Part shown: piece after piece, positions 1 through 7,407 of the stretch
How positions within the stretch are numbered: position 1 is the stretch's first letter
Layout of the letters: the number at the start of each line of letters is the position of its first letter
From: Desulfosporosinus cupriresistens
GTDB taxonomy: Bacteria > Bacillota > Desulfitobacteriia > Desulfitobacteriales > Desulfitobacteriaceae
NCBI RefSeq assembly: GCF_001707885.1
Contig: NZ_MASS01000047.1
Location: 1-33,897 of the forward strand
Reading direction: 5' to 3'
Length of the DNA stretch: 33,897 nucleotides
Program-made: the position numbers and the translations under genes
Notes under the pieces: generated by a model
Told to the model about the DNA's origin: nothing
What the model saw: the letters and a program-made list of their open reading frames with translations, nothing else
Databases searched by the model: none

Positions 1-87
1 CTCTTGCGAGTCTCTCTCATTGGCTGTCCTTGTTGTTTAGTTTTCAAAGACCATGGTTTTTTCTAAGGCCACTTGGGCCAGACTTTA
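1..87 (-). other. Leader of a leftward rRNA operon
   Basis: On the minus strand this stretch contains TCTTTGAAAACTAAACAACA, a boxA-like string typical of the leader or spacer just upstream of 16S or 23S rRNA in Firmicutes. It follows two near-consensus promoters. The rRNA gene itself would lie left of base 1 and is not visible. Calling it a 16S leader rather than an internal spacer rests on the promoters and is an inference. Confidence 0.55.
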
Positions 88-116
88 ATTTTAGCATTTT
101 CAACTCGCGTTGTCAA
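88..116 (-). promoter_or_regulatory. rRNA promoter P2
   Basis: Minus-strand TTGACA (111-116), 17-bp spacer, TAAAAT (88-93). It lies about 100 bp downstream of a second strong promoter and reads toward the boxA-like leader, the tandem P1/P2 arrangement usual for rRNA operons. Confidence 0.7.
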
Positions 117-191
117 TGACTAATTTTTCGCCGGTCTTAACTATTGACAGCATTTTTCGCACTTCAGTAGTGTATTTCGCGGCACTTCGAT

Positions 192-220
192 ATATTAACA
201 TTTGGTTATCAACTTGTCAA
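192..220 (-). promoter_or_regulatory. rRNA promoter P1
   Basis: Minus-strand TTGACA (215-220), 17-bp spacer, TAATAT (192-197). With P2 it forms a tandem pair reading left out of the window, away from tyrS. Confidence 0.7.
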
Positions 221-322
221 CTATTTTTTTACGCATATTTTAGTAATACAAGTCGAATTTTTTAACTCCTGTCAAATCGGAGCTGAGTTTCTTTCTTTTG
301 CGATGATTATTGACCAGTGAGA

Positions 323-359
323 GTACAGAACGACTGTCAATATATCAGTCGTTCTGTAC
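323..359. repeat. 14-bp perfect inverted repeat after tyrS
   Basis: Arms GTACAGAACGACTG (323-336) and CAGTCGTTCTGTAC (346-359) are perfectly complementary around a 9-base AT-rich loop. The hairpin sits 19 bp past the tyrS stop and upstream of the rRNA promoters. Neither strand has a T-tract after it, so it is not a standard intrinsic terminator. It may still stop or protect the tyrS transcript, or bind a protein. Confidence 0.6.
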
Positions 360-377
360 CTTGATCCATCCTCTTTA

Positions 378-1643
378 TTAGCTAAATTTTATAAGATAAT
401 AGTTTTTCTTTCCTCGACGAATAACAAGATACTTCCCATCTAAACGCTCCAGCTGAGGAACTGTTGTTTCTACGTCCGTATGCCGAACATCGTTAATATA
501 GATTGCTCCGCTGACAATCGCCTCCCTTGCTTGACGTTTAGATGACACGACACCACCTAGGACCAACAAATCGATAAGCCCGATTTCAGGATTTTCGATA
601 GTCGCCGAAGGGACATCACTAAACCCCTCTTCAATTTCTGCAGCAGACAGATTTCTAAGTCCTCCTCCAAAAAGTGCACCTGAGATTTTTTCAGCTCGCT
701 TAAGAGCGTCTTGGCCGTGAACTAACTTTGTCACTTCTGTAGCCAGCACCCTTTGAGCTCTTCTCTTTTCGGGTTCCTTTTCTACACCTTCTGCCAGCTC
801 ATTGATCTCTTCCATTGGTATGAAGGTAAAGTATTTCAGGAATTTAATAACGTCCCGGTCATCCGTGTTCATCCAGAATTGATAAAATTTATACGGAGAC
901 GTCTTTTCTGCATCGAGCCAAACGGTTCCTGATTCTGTCTTTCCAAATTTCACCCCGTCACTTTTCGTAACGAGAGGCATTGTTAGGCCATGTATTTCCT
1001 TCACTTGATCAACCGACATCCGACGAATCAAATCGATACCCACAGTGATATTGCCCCACTGGTCACTACCACCCACCTGCATCTCACAATCATACAATTC
1101 ATTTAACTTCAGGTAATCGTACGATTGCAAAATCATATAGCTGAATTCGGTATAAGATATACCTTTGCTCATCCGTGCTTCCACGGAGTCTTTCGCTAAC
1201 ATAGTTCCCAAGGGGAAGTTCTTACCGATATCGCGTAAAAACTCAATAACTTGAAGTGAACCAAGCCATTCGTAATTGTTTGCTACAATTGCCGGGTTCT
1301 CTTCAGTTTCAAAATCCAAGAATTGTTCAAGCTGTTGTTTAATCTTATAAGCCCATTGATCAACAACTTCTTTGGGATTCAGTACCCGTTCGGATGCTTT
1401 ACCGCTGGGATCGCCGATTAACCCCGTTCCTCCGCCCACCAAGGCTATGGGTTTATGCCCGGCTAATTGAAATCGCTTCAAGACTAAGATAGGCAGCAAG
1501 CTTCCAATATGTAAGCTATCTGCAGTAGGGTCGAACCCGCAATACAAGGTCAGCGGACCCGCTTCTAATCTTTTACGCAAGGCCAACTCATCCGTATGTT
1601 GATATACAAGTCCTCGTTCCTGCAAATCCTTGAAAATATCCAT
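378..1643 (-). CDS. tyrS: Tyrosyl-tRNA synthetase
   Basis: Charges tRNA-Tyr with tyrosine in the cytoplasm. The 421 residues match the bacterial TyrS length. Visible class I signatures are the HIGH-type motif HIGS at residues 45-48, the tyrosine-pocket motif GGSDQWGN at 191-198 and the KMSKS-equivalent KFGKT at 232-236. An S4-like RNA-binding domain fills about residues 350-421. The ATG start is preceded by an AAAGGAGGAG ribosome site. A T-box with a tyrosine specifier lies directly upstream with its own promoter, so expression should rise when tRNA-Tyr is uncharged. The gene stands alone between the divergent PBP gene and the rRNA promoters. Confidence 0.97.
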   Translation of the reverse strand: MDIFKDLQERGLVYQHTDELALRKRLEAGPLTLYCGFDPTADSLHIGSLLPILVLKRFQLAGHKPIALVGGGTGLIGDPSGKASERVLNPKEVVDQWAYKIKQQLEQFLDFETEENPAIVANNYEWLGSLQVIEFLRDIGKNFPLGTMLAKDSVEARMSKGISYTEFSYMILQSYDYLKLNELYDCEMQVGGSDQWGNITVGIDLIRRMSVDQVKEIHGLTMPLVTKSDGVKFGKTESGTVWLDAEKTSPYKFYQFWMNTDDRDVIKFLKYFTFIPMEEINELAEGVEKEPEKRRAQRVLATEVTKLVHGQDALKRAEKISGALFGGGLRNLSAAEIEEGFSDVPSATIENPEIGLIDLLVLGGVVSSKRQAREAIVSGAIYINDVRHTDVETTVPQLERLDGKYLVIRRGKKNYYLIKFS

Positions 1644-1721
1644 GCTTATACTCCTCCTTTATGTTACTTTCGATCCTGAACCATATTTGTACCAACCAGA
1701 TAGTGAAATTTCGAGTAGGTC

Positions 1722-1978
1722 CCCAAAAACAAGGAAATCCCTCAACACAAGGTTGAGGGACGAAAACACTTCCGCGGTACCACCCACATTGACGCCGATC
1801 TTCAGAAACGGACATCCAGCTTAACCAGCGATAACGGGCTGATCCGAGAGTTATTGGCTCTAGTCATGAGGTGTAACTCTTGGTTTCCGGGTCGATTTGC
1901 ACCTCACACCGACTCTCTACTGCCTTCCGCCAAGTTTCTTCTCAATCATACTATTTACTTTATGTACATAGGCTACTT
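1722..1978 (-). promoter_or_regulatory. T-box leader, tyrosine specific
   Basis: The minus strand shows AGTAGAGAG at the Stem I base, a specifier loop with TAC (1873-1875) followed by ACCTC, and the T-box core GGGTGGTACCGCGG. A terminator hairpin follows (TCCCTCAAC arms, 1738-1760) with a T-rich tail. TAC is a tyrosine codon, which agrees with the downstream gene. Binding of uncharged tRNA-Tyr should favour the antiterminator and let transcription enter tyrS. Confidence 0.93.
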
Positions 1979-1984
1979 TATATT

Positions 1985-2013
1985 ATTATAGCGTGTCCAT
2001 GCCGAGCTCGCAA
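1985..2013 (-). promoter_or_regulatory. tyrS promoter
   Basis: Minus-strand TTGCGA (2008-2013), 17-bp spacer, TATAAT (1985-1990), placed just before the Tyr T-box leader. Confidence 0.7.
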
Positions 2014-2077
2014 CTAGTCTGGTTTTTGCCTTTAGCTCGCCCATAACTTATAGGATCTCCTTACAATTGTAGAAGTA

Positions 2078-2086
2078 TGATATAAT
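2078..2086 (+). promoter_or_regulatory. Extended -10 promoter of the PBP gene
   Basis: TGATATAAT is an extended -10 element (TG-n-TATAAT) about 60 bp before the PBP start. No good -35 hexamer is visible, as expected for extended -10 promoters. It diverges from the tyrS promoter. Confidence 0.5.
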
Positions 2087-2144
2087 TCAAGGAATTAAAA
2101 TTTTTGCAAGCCTTATTCTTTTTACTATAAAGGAGGTACAAATC

Positions 2145-4814
2145 ATGCCATCGTCCCGGAGACCAACGAGCCCAAGGCGCAAAAAGCGCTCATCAAAACC
2201 TCGGATTGTTCTCTTGTCAATTGTGACTTTTATTGTTCTTGTTATGATCGGTCTAGTAATTTTCGTCGGAATTGCTGCAATAGGTACCCCAAAATGGGAC
2301 CCTTCATTGCTTCATGACCAAAAACAAACATCCTTTCTTTATGACAAAGACAATGTTCAGTATGCGTCATTGCATGGAGTAGAGAACCGCCAAGCCGTCA
2401 TTTCTTCTAATATCCCTGATCTCGTAAAAAAAACCTTTGTTGCAGTTGAGGACAAACGCTTTTATCAGCATTTCGGAGTAGATCCCATTCGGATCATCGG
2501 TTCTGCACTGAATGACATACGCTCCGGAAGCGCCAAAGAAGGGGCAAGTACCATAACCATCCAGCTCGCACGCAATGCCTTTATAGACAATCCAACAGCC
2601 AAAACCTTTACCCGTAAGATTCAGGAAGCAATTCTTGCCATCCAACTTGAGCATGAATACACAAAAGACGAAATTCTTACGTTTTATCTCAATAAAATTT
2701 TCCTTGGTGAATCGTCATTTGGGATCCAAGCTGCAGCCCGAACTTACTTTGGTGAAGATATTAAGAATTTAAAGCCTGATCAAGTCGCGCTCCTAGCAGG
2801 GTTACCACAAGCTCCCAGTCAGTATAATCCTTATATTCACCCTGATGCAGCCAAAAATCGACGCACCATCGTCCTGGGAGTAATGCGAGATGCTGGAATT
2901 ATTACCACTCAGGAGTACAACACGTATAAAGATACCCCGTTCGACTATGTTAATACTATGAAGAAAACTCTTGGTGGTGCTCAAAAAACGACCTTATCCA
3001 ATGCGAGTTACAAATATCCCTATTTTACTGATTACGTTATTGAAGAGCTGGAAAGCACCTATAATTTAACCCCAGATCAAATCTACAGCGGTGGTCTGCG
3101 AATTTACACGACTGTCAATCCAAAAGTTCAGGATGCTGCTGAGGCCGCGTTTGCCGATTCCGCTAATTTTCCCAAAGGAATTGATAGCACAAAGGTCCAA
3201 GGAGCCATCACTGTCGTTGAACCTTCAACCGGATCGATTCAAGCAATGGTCGGTGGGCGGGACTATACAACCCGTGGACTGAACCGAGCTTGGCAATCCC
3301 CAAGGCCCCCTGGGTCGACAATCAAACCCTTGGTAGTCTATGGACCAGCTATTGAGAAAGGTGGATATTTTCCCGGCACTGTTCTTGACGATATGCCTGT
3401 GAGCTATAACCAAGGAAACGGGAAAGCTTGGACACCCACCGATTTTGATACAATAGACAAAGGCTGGAAAGGCCTGATTACGATGCGCTATGCCCTCGAA
3501 GACTCTGTCAATGTCTATGCCGTTAAACTCTTGGACCTAATTGGGGTGGATTACGGCTGGAAGTTTGGTAAGGATAAACTCGGACTCCCTCTAGAAGACA
3601 GTGCCCGCAACTTGACTTTAGCTCTCGGTACTCCAAATATATCCACGCTGCAGATGGCTGCTGCTTACGGAGTTTATGCCAACAACGGCGTTAGCGTCAC
3701 TAGCCATGCCATTGTAAAGGTTGAAGACGCCAAGGGGAATACTGTGACCCCTAAAATTACAAAAAACCGCGTCATGAAGGAGACCACGGCTTACATCATC
3801 AATGATATGCTGCGAAGCGTTGTAACTGACGGAACAGCATACAGTGCCCAAATCGGAAACTGGGCTATTGCCGGTAAAACCGGTACCACTTCCCTGGATC
3901 CTAATATATATGGCAATAGAACTGGTAATCCAGATGCCTGGTTTGCCGGATATACTCCAAATTATGCAGGGGTTGTGTGGATGGGCTATGATTCTGACCC
4001 AGACAGGCAACATTATTTGCGAAGTGTTTATGGTGGTAGTTACCCCGCTCAAATCTGGAAGAAGGTCATGACAGCCGCTCTTCAGGATCTCCCCGTGCAG
4101 TCGAAGTTTACTATTCCACCAGGGATTATCAGTGGCTCCTATGATACGAAATCAGGGTTGCTCCCCAGCAGTTTAACTCCAAGCACCTTTATCTCTACAG
4201 AGATTGCTGCTCAGGGTGATTTCCCCACTCGGGTCAGTGATGTGTGGATTCAAAAACAGGTAGATGCAGATCATCCGAACAAGTTGGCTAATCCAAATTC
4301 AGCGAATACTTTAACTAAGACATTCTTAAATTTGCCCAACCGAAATCCGTCCTGGATATGGCCACAACGTGAAGCTCCCTACAAGCCTCCTACCGAGACA
4401 GCTTCAGATCCTGTTACCACCCCCCCAGCATCCGATCCTGTTACTGGTTTAGATCCTACAATACCACCTCCAACAAGTGGGCTTCCAGAAATAGATCCCA
4501 CGCTTCCCTCGCCCACACTTGGCCGAATCAACTATACTGCCAAAACTTATACAGCAGTTATTCCCATGACCGTTCCTAAAGAGAATATGGGGGATTCCAC
4601 TATCTTTTACCTTCAGCGTACAGGCCAAACCACTATCGAAAGCTTCCCCATTGCGGCTTCGAACTCAGCGTCAACCTCAATTTCGATTTCACTTGGTGAA
4701 AATGGCAAACCTCCCATTCCTGGCGACTATATTTTCTGGGCCGCTTTCAAGAACCGAAACGGATCGGGGATCGGGCCGCTTTCTGGAAGTGTTAAATTAA
4801 CCCTAACCGACTAA
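2145..4814 (+). CDS. Class A penicillin-binding protein (bifunctional)
   Basis: Builds peptidoglycan outside the membrane, polymerising glycan and cross-linking peptides. The 889 residues begin with a basic cytoplasmic tail and one membrane anchor (about 21-47). The GT51 glycosyltransferase domain has the catalytic VEDKRFYQHFG motif (E102) and EGASTITIQLARN (132-144). The transpeptidase domain has STIK (391-394, nucleophile S391), SVN (454-456) and KTGTT (578-582), so both active sites look intact. A proline/threonine-rich linker at about 735-790 leads to a C-terminal module resembling a fibronectin type III fold. The start follows AAAGGAGG. It is monocistronic, with a two-way terminator after it. 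The family is certain, but the PBP1a, PBP1b or PbpF-type label cannot be fixed by eye. Confidence 0.95.
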   Translation: MPSSRRPTSPRRKKRSSKPRIVLLSIVTFIVLVMIGLVIFVGIAAIGTPKWDPSLLHDQKQTSFLYDKDNVQYASLHGVENRQAVISSNIPDLVKKTFVAVEDKRFYQHFGVDPIRIIGSALNDIRSGSAKEGASTITIQLARNAFIDNPTAKTFTRKIQEAILAIQLEHEYTKDEILTFYLNKIFLGESSFGIQAAARTYFGEDIKNLKPDQVALLAGLPQAPSQYNPYIHPDAAKNRRTIVLGVMRDAGIITTQEYNTYKDTPFDYVNTMKKTLGGAQKTTLSNASYKYPYFTDYVIEELESTYNLTPDQIYSGGLRIYTTVNPKVQDAAEAAFADSANFPKGIDSTKVQGAITVVEPSTGSIQAMVGGRDYTTRGLNRAWQSPRPPGSTIKPLVVYGPAIEKGGYFPGTVLDDMPVSYNQGNGKAWTPTDFDTIDKGWKGLITMRYALEDSVNVYAVKLLDLIGVDYGWKFGKDKLGLPLEDSARNLTLALGTPNISTLQMAAAYGVYANNGVSVTSHAIVKVEDAKGNTVTPKITKNRVMKETTAYIINDMLRSVVTDGTAYSAQIGNWAIAGKTGTTSLDPNIYGNRTGNPDAWFAGYTPNYAGVVWMGYDSDPDRQHYLRSVYGGSYPAQIWKKVMTAALQDLPVQSKFTIPPGIISGSYDTKSGLLPSSLTPSTFISTEIAAQGDFPTRVSDVWIQKQVDADHPNKLANPNSANTLTKTFLNLPNRNPSWIWPQREAPYKPPTETASDPVTTPPASDPVTGLDPTIPPPTSGLPEIDPTLPSPTLGRINYTAKTYTAVIPMTVPKENMGDSTIFYLQRTGQTTIESFPIAASNSASTSISISLGENGKPPIPGDYIFWAAFKNRNGSGIGPLSGSVKLTLTD

Positions 4815-4925
4815 ACGAACAAATTTCACATTTAAGGGGGTACCTATGGTCCCCTCTTATTTATAACTTTTGATATATCTAAAGAAAAAGTATACAACAA
4901 AAGTTATACTTTCCGATTAGTACTA

Positions 4926-4951
4926 AAAAGGAGGGCAATTGCCCTCCTTTT
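4926..4951. terminator. Bidirectional terminator between PBP gene and mutS2
   Basis: A perfect 13-bp palindrome, AAAAGGAGGGCAA with its complement. It gives a GC hairpin with a T-run on either strand, so it can end both converging genes. Confidence 0.9.
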
Positions 4952-4976
4952 AATACGCCTTCATTTCTTAGTTTGT

Positions 4977-7340
4977 TTACTTCAACTCAACAACTGTAAC
5001 CCCAGAGTCCCCTTCTCCATATTCCCCTAGCCTAAAACTTCGTACATGCGGATGACCTCGTAGAAAATCCTGTATACCCGCACGCATGGCTCCCGTTCCT
5101 TTGCCATGAATAACGTAAATCAAGCCAACTCCACTAAGAACGGCGTCATCAAGATATTTGTCTAAAACTTCCGTGCCCTCTTCGACCAACATCCCTCTTA
5201 GATCAATCTCGCTGCGAATCTCCTCCGCTTTTTGAAACCCGATATTCACGTCTCGTGAATATTTGGGTCGGATTTTCTTCTCCTCATTGGCTAACTTTAA
5301 TTCCACCAGCGGAACCATGACTTTCATAATTCCAGCTTGAACTAGGACTTCACCATTGGCATTAGGGAGCTTAATGACCTGCCCTTTCTGCCTAAGTTTC
5401 GTCATCTGAACCGTCTGCCCTAGCTTGATCTGATCTGCCACTAGTCCGCTGCCAGGGCGTTGTACCTTTCGACCCTTGTCAAGCCTGGCTGAGATTCGAT
5501 GAAATCCCTGGCGTGCCTTTTCAATATCTTGTTGTTGTTTATTTTCCTTCTTAAGAGCTGCTTTCAACTCTTCAATTATGTCATCCGCTTCCCGTCTAGC
5601 CTGTCGAACAAGCTCACTTGCCTCATCCTTGGCCAAACTTAAGAGTAGTTCATATTCCTCATCTAAGAGTATAGATTTTTCTTCCAAAGCTTTACTTTGC
5701 CGCTCGACCGCTTGTCGCCCAGTTTTAACTTTTTGTTTCTCCAATTCGATCTCTCGGTGAGTCTCTCCTAAGTTTTCAATGAGATCCGCCACCTGCATTT
5801 CTCGCTCCGTCACAAAGGTATTCGCTTTTTCAAGGACCTGTTCACTCAAACCCAACCGTCCAGCGATAGTAAAGGCATTACTCTTACCGGGAATTCCTAT
5901 CAACAGCCGATAGGTTGGACGCAAGGTCTCTGTATCAAATTCCACTGATGCATTTTTGACGCGCGGAGTTTCATAGGCGAACGTCTTAAGTGCTCCATAG
6001 TGAGTTGTTGATACCGTTCGGCAGCCTCTTTCATGAAGTTCAGCCAAAATACCCATCGCGAGAGCTGCTCCCTCCGTCGGGTCAGTTCCTGCCCCTACCT
6101 CATCAAGTAAAACCAAAGAACGCTCGTCTGAACGGTCAATAATTTCTACAATGTTTTTCATATGACCCGAAAAGGTACTTAAGGATTGCTCCACACTTTG
6201 TTCGTCTCCAATATCTGCAAAGATCTGGGTAAAAACTCCCATTCGAGAATCATTTTCTGCTGGAATATGAAGACCTGCCTGAGTCATAGCCGCCATAAGG
6301 CCAACCACTTTTAGGGCCACCGTTTTTCCCCCAGTATTGGGTCCCGTGACCACTAACGTATCAAAATCAATCCCTAACTCCACCGAGAGAGGGACAACCT
6401 TTCCTAATATCAACGGATGCCGCGCCTGAACAAGCTTCATCTGTTGACCCTTTACCAATTCCGGCGCACCTGCGTTCATTGCCACACTTAACTGCGCTTT
6501 GGCAACCACCAGATCTAATTTAGCCAGAGCTTCATGAAGCCCTGCCACTGCATCCACGCGTTCCTCAATTTTTGATGAGAGCATTTGCAGAATTCGCATG
6601 ACCTCACGTTGTTCCTTCAAAATCACTTCGCGCAGTTCATTCCCTAGATGTACTACTGGCATGGGTTCAATAAAAAGGGTTGCTCCGCTCGCCGATTGAT
6701 CGTGTACAATACCAGGAAATGCTGTGCGATATTCCTGCTTTATAGGCAAAACATAACGATCCGAACGTTGAGTGATAATAGGATCTTGCAGCATTTTCTG
6801 ATACGAAGAATTCCGTAAGGTTGCCTCCAAGCTTTCCCTAATACGATTCTGAAGACGATTAAGGGCACGCCTTAAGTCTACCAGTTCTGGGGAAGCGCTG
6901 TCCGCCACCTTTCCGTCCTCCGCAATGCAACGAGAGATTTCGTCTTCTAGATCTTTCTGTGGTTCGATGGGTAACACAATCTCCCATAACCCAGGGAACC
7001 CCTCATTGAGTTCCAGAAGAAGTAGTTTTATTTTCCGTCCTACTCTTAGCGTATCTCGAATCTCGAGTAATTCCTCGCCGTGAATTACCCCGCCACGCAG
7101 ACAACGCTCAATATAGGGACGAATTTCTTTAGCGCCGCGGACGGAAAAGAGGGGGTTTCCTCGCAAGAGATTCTTTCCTTCTTCCGTCTCCTGTAGCGCC
7201 AAGCGTACCGATTCCCAATCAATAAACGGTATTAATCCAACGGCCAGTTCCTTGGCCCGAGGAAGGATACAATATTCAGCTAAACTTGACAAGACCTTTG
7301 GAAAGTCTAGCTTATTTAGAACTTTTTCTTCGATTCCCAT
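4977..7340 (-). CDS. mutS2: MutS2 ATPase/endonuclease (ribosome rescue or recombination control)
   Basis: The 787 residues have the MutS2 layout: core and clamp region, ABC-type ATPase with Walker A GPNTGGKT (333-340) and Walker B LVLLDEVGAGTDP (about 409-421), a long charged coiled coil (about 505-620), then a C-terminal Smr nuclease domain with DLRG (713-716) and HGKG (745-748). The mismatch-recognition domain of MutS is absent, as expected. In Bacillus, MutS2 acts on collided ribosomes, and in other species it suppresses recombination. I start at 7340 because GGAGG precedes that ATG; an in-frame ATG 57 bp upstream has no ribosome site. It follows the U32 gene by 67 bp and is probably co-transcribed with it. 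Confidence 0.95.
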   Translation of the reverse strand: MGIEEKVLNKLDFPKVLSSLAEYCILPRAKELAVGLIPFIDWESVRLALQETEEGKNLLRGNPLFSVRGAKEIRPYIERCLRGGVIHGEELLEIRDTLRVGRKIKLLLLELNEGFPGLWEIVLPIEPQKDLEDEISRCIAEDGKVADSASPELVDLRRALNRLQNRIRESLEATLRNSSYQKMLQDPIITQRSDRYVLPIKQEYRTAFPGIVHDQSASGATLFIEPMPVVHLGNELREVILKEQREVMRILQMLSSKIEERVDAVAGLHEALAKLDLVVAKAQLSVAMNAGAPELVKGQQMKLVQARHPLILGKVVPLSVELGIDFDTLVVTGPNTGGKTVALKVVGLMAAMTQAGLHIPAENDSRMGVFTQIFADIGDEQSVEQSLSTFSGHMKNIVEIIDRSDERSLVLLDEVGAGTDPTEGAALAMGILAELHERGCRTVSTTHYGALKTFAYETPRVKNASVEFDTETLRPTYRLLIGIPGKSNAFTIAGRLGLSEQVLEKANTFVTEREMQVADLIENLGETHREIELEKQKVKTGRQAVERQSKALEEKSILLDEEYELLLSLAKDEASELVRQARREADDIIEELKAALKKENKQQQDIEKARQGFHRISARLDKGRKVQRPGSGLVADQIKLGQTVQMTKLRQKGQVIKLPNANGEVLVQAGIMKVMVPLVELKLANEEKKIRPKYSRDVNIGFQKAEEIRSEIDLRGMLVEEGTEVLDKYLDDAVLSGVGLIYVIHGKGTGAMRAGIQDFLRGHPHVRSFRLGEYGEGDSGVTVVELK

Positions 7341-7407
7341 AGTTCCTCCTTTGCGCTGGCCATGACTTGAATAAGGATGTATCGACAATCCTTTCAACTA
7401 GATTAAC

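Noticed and set aside
3618..4052. 144-codon leftward ORF antisense to the PBP gene
   Set aside because: Lies wholly inside the conserved transpeptidase coding region, has no ribosome site and no recognisable family; a shadow frame.
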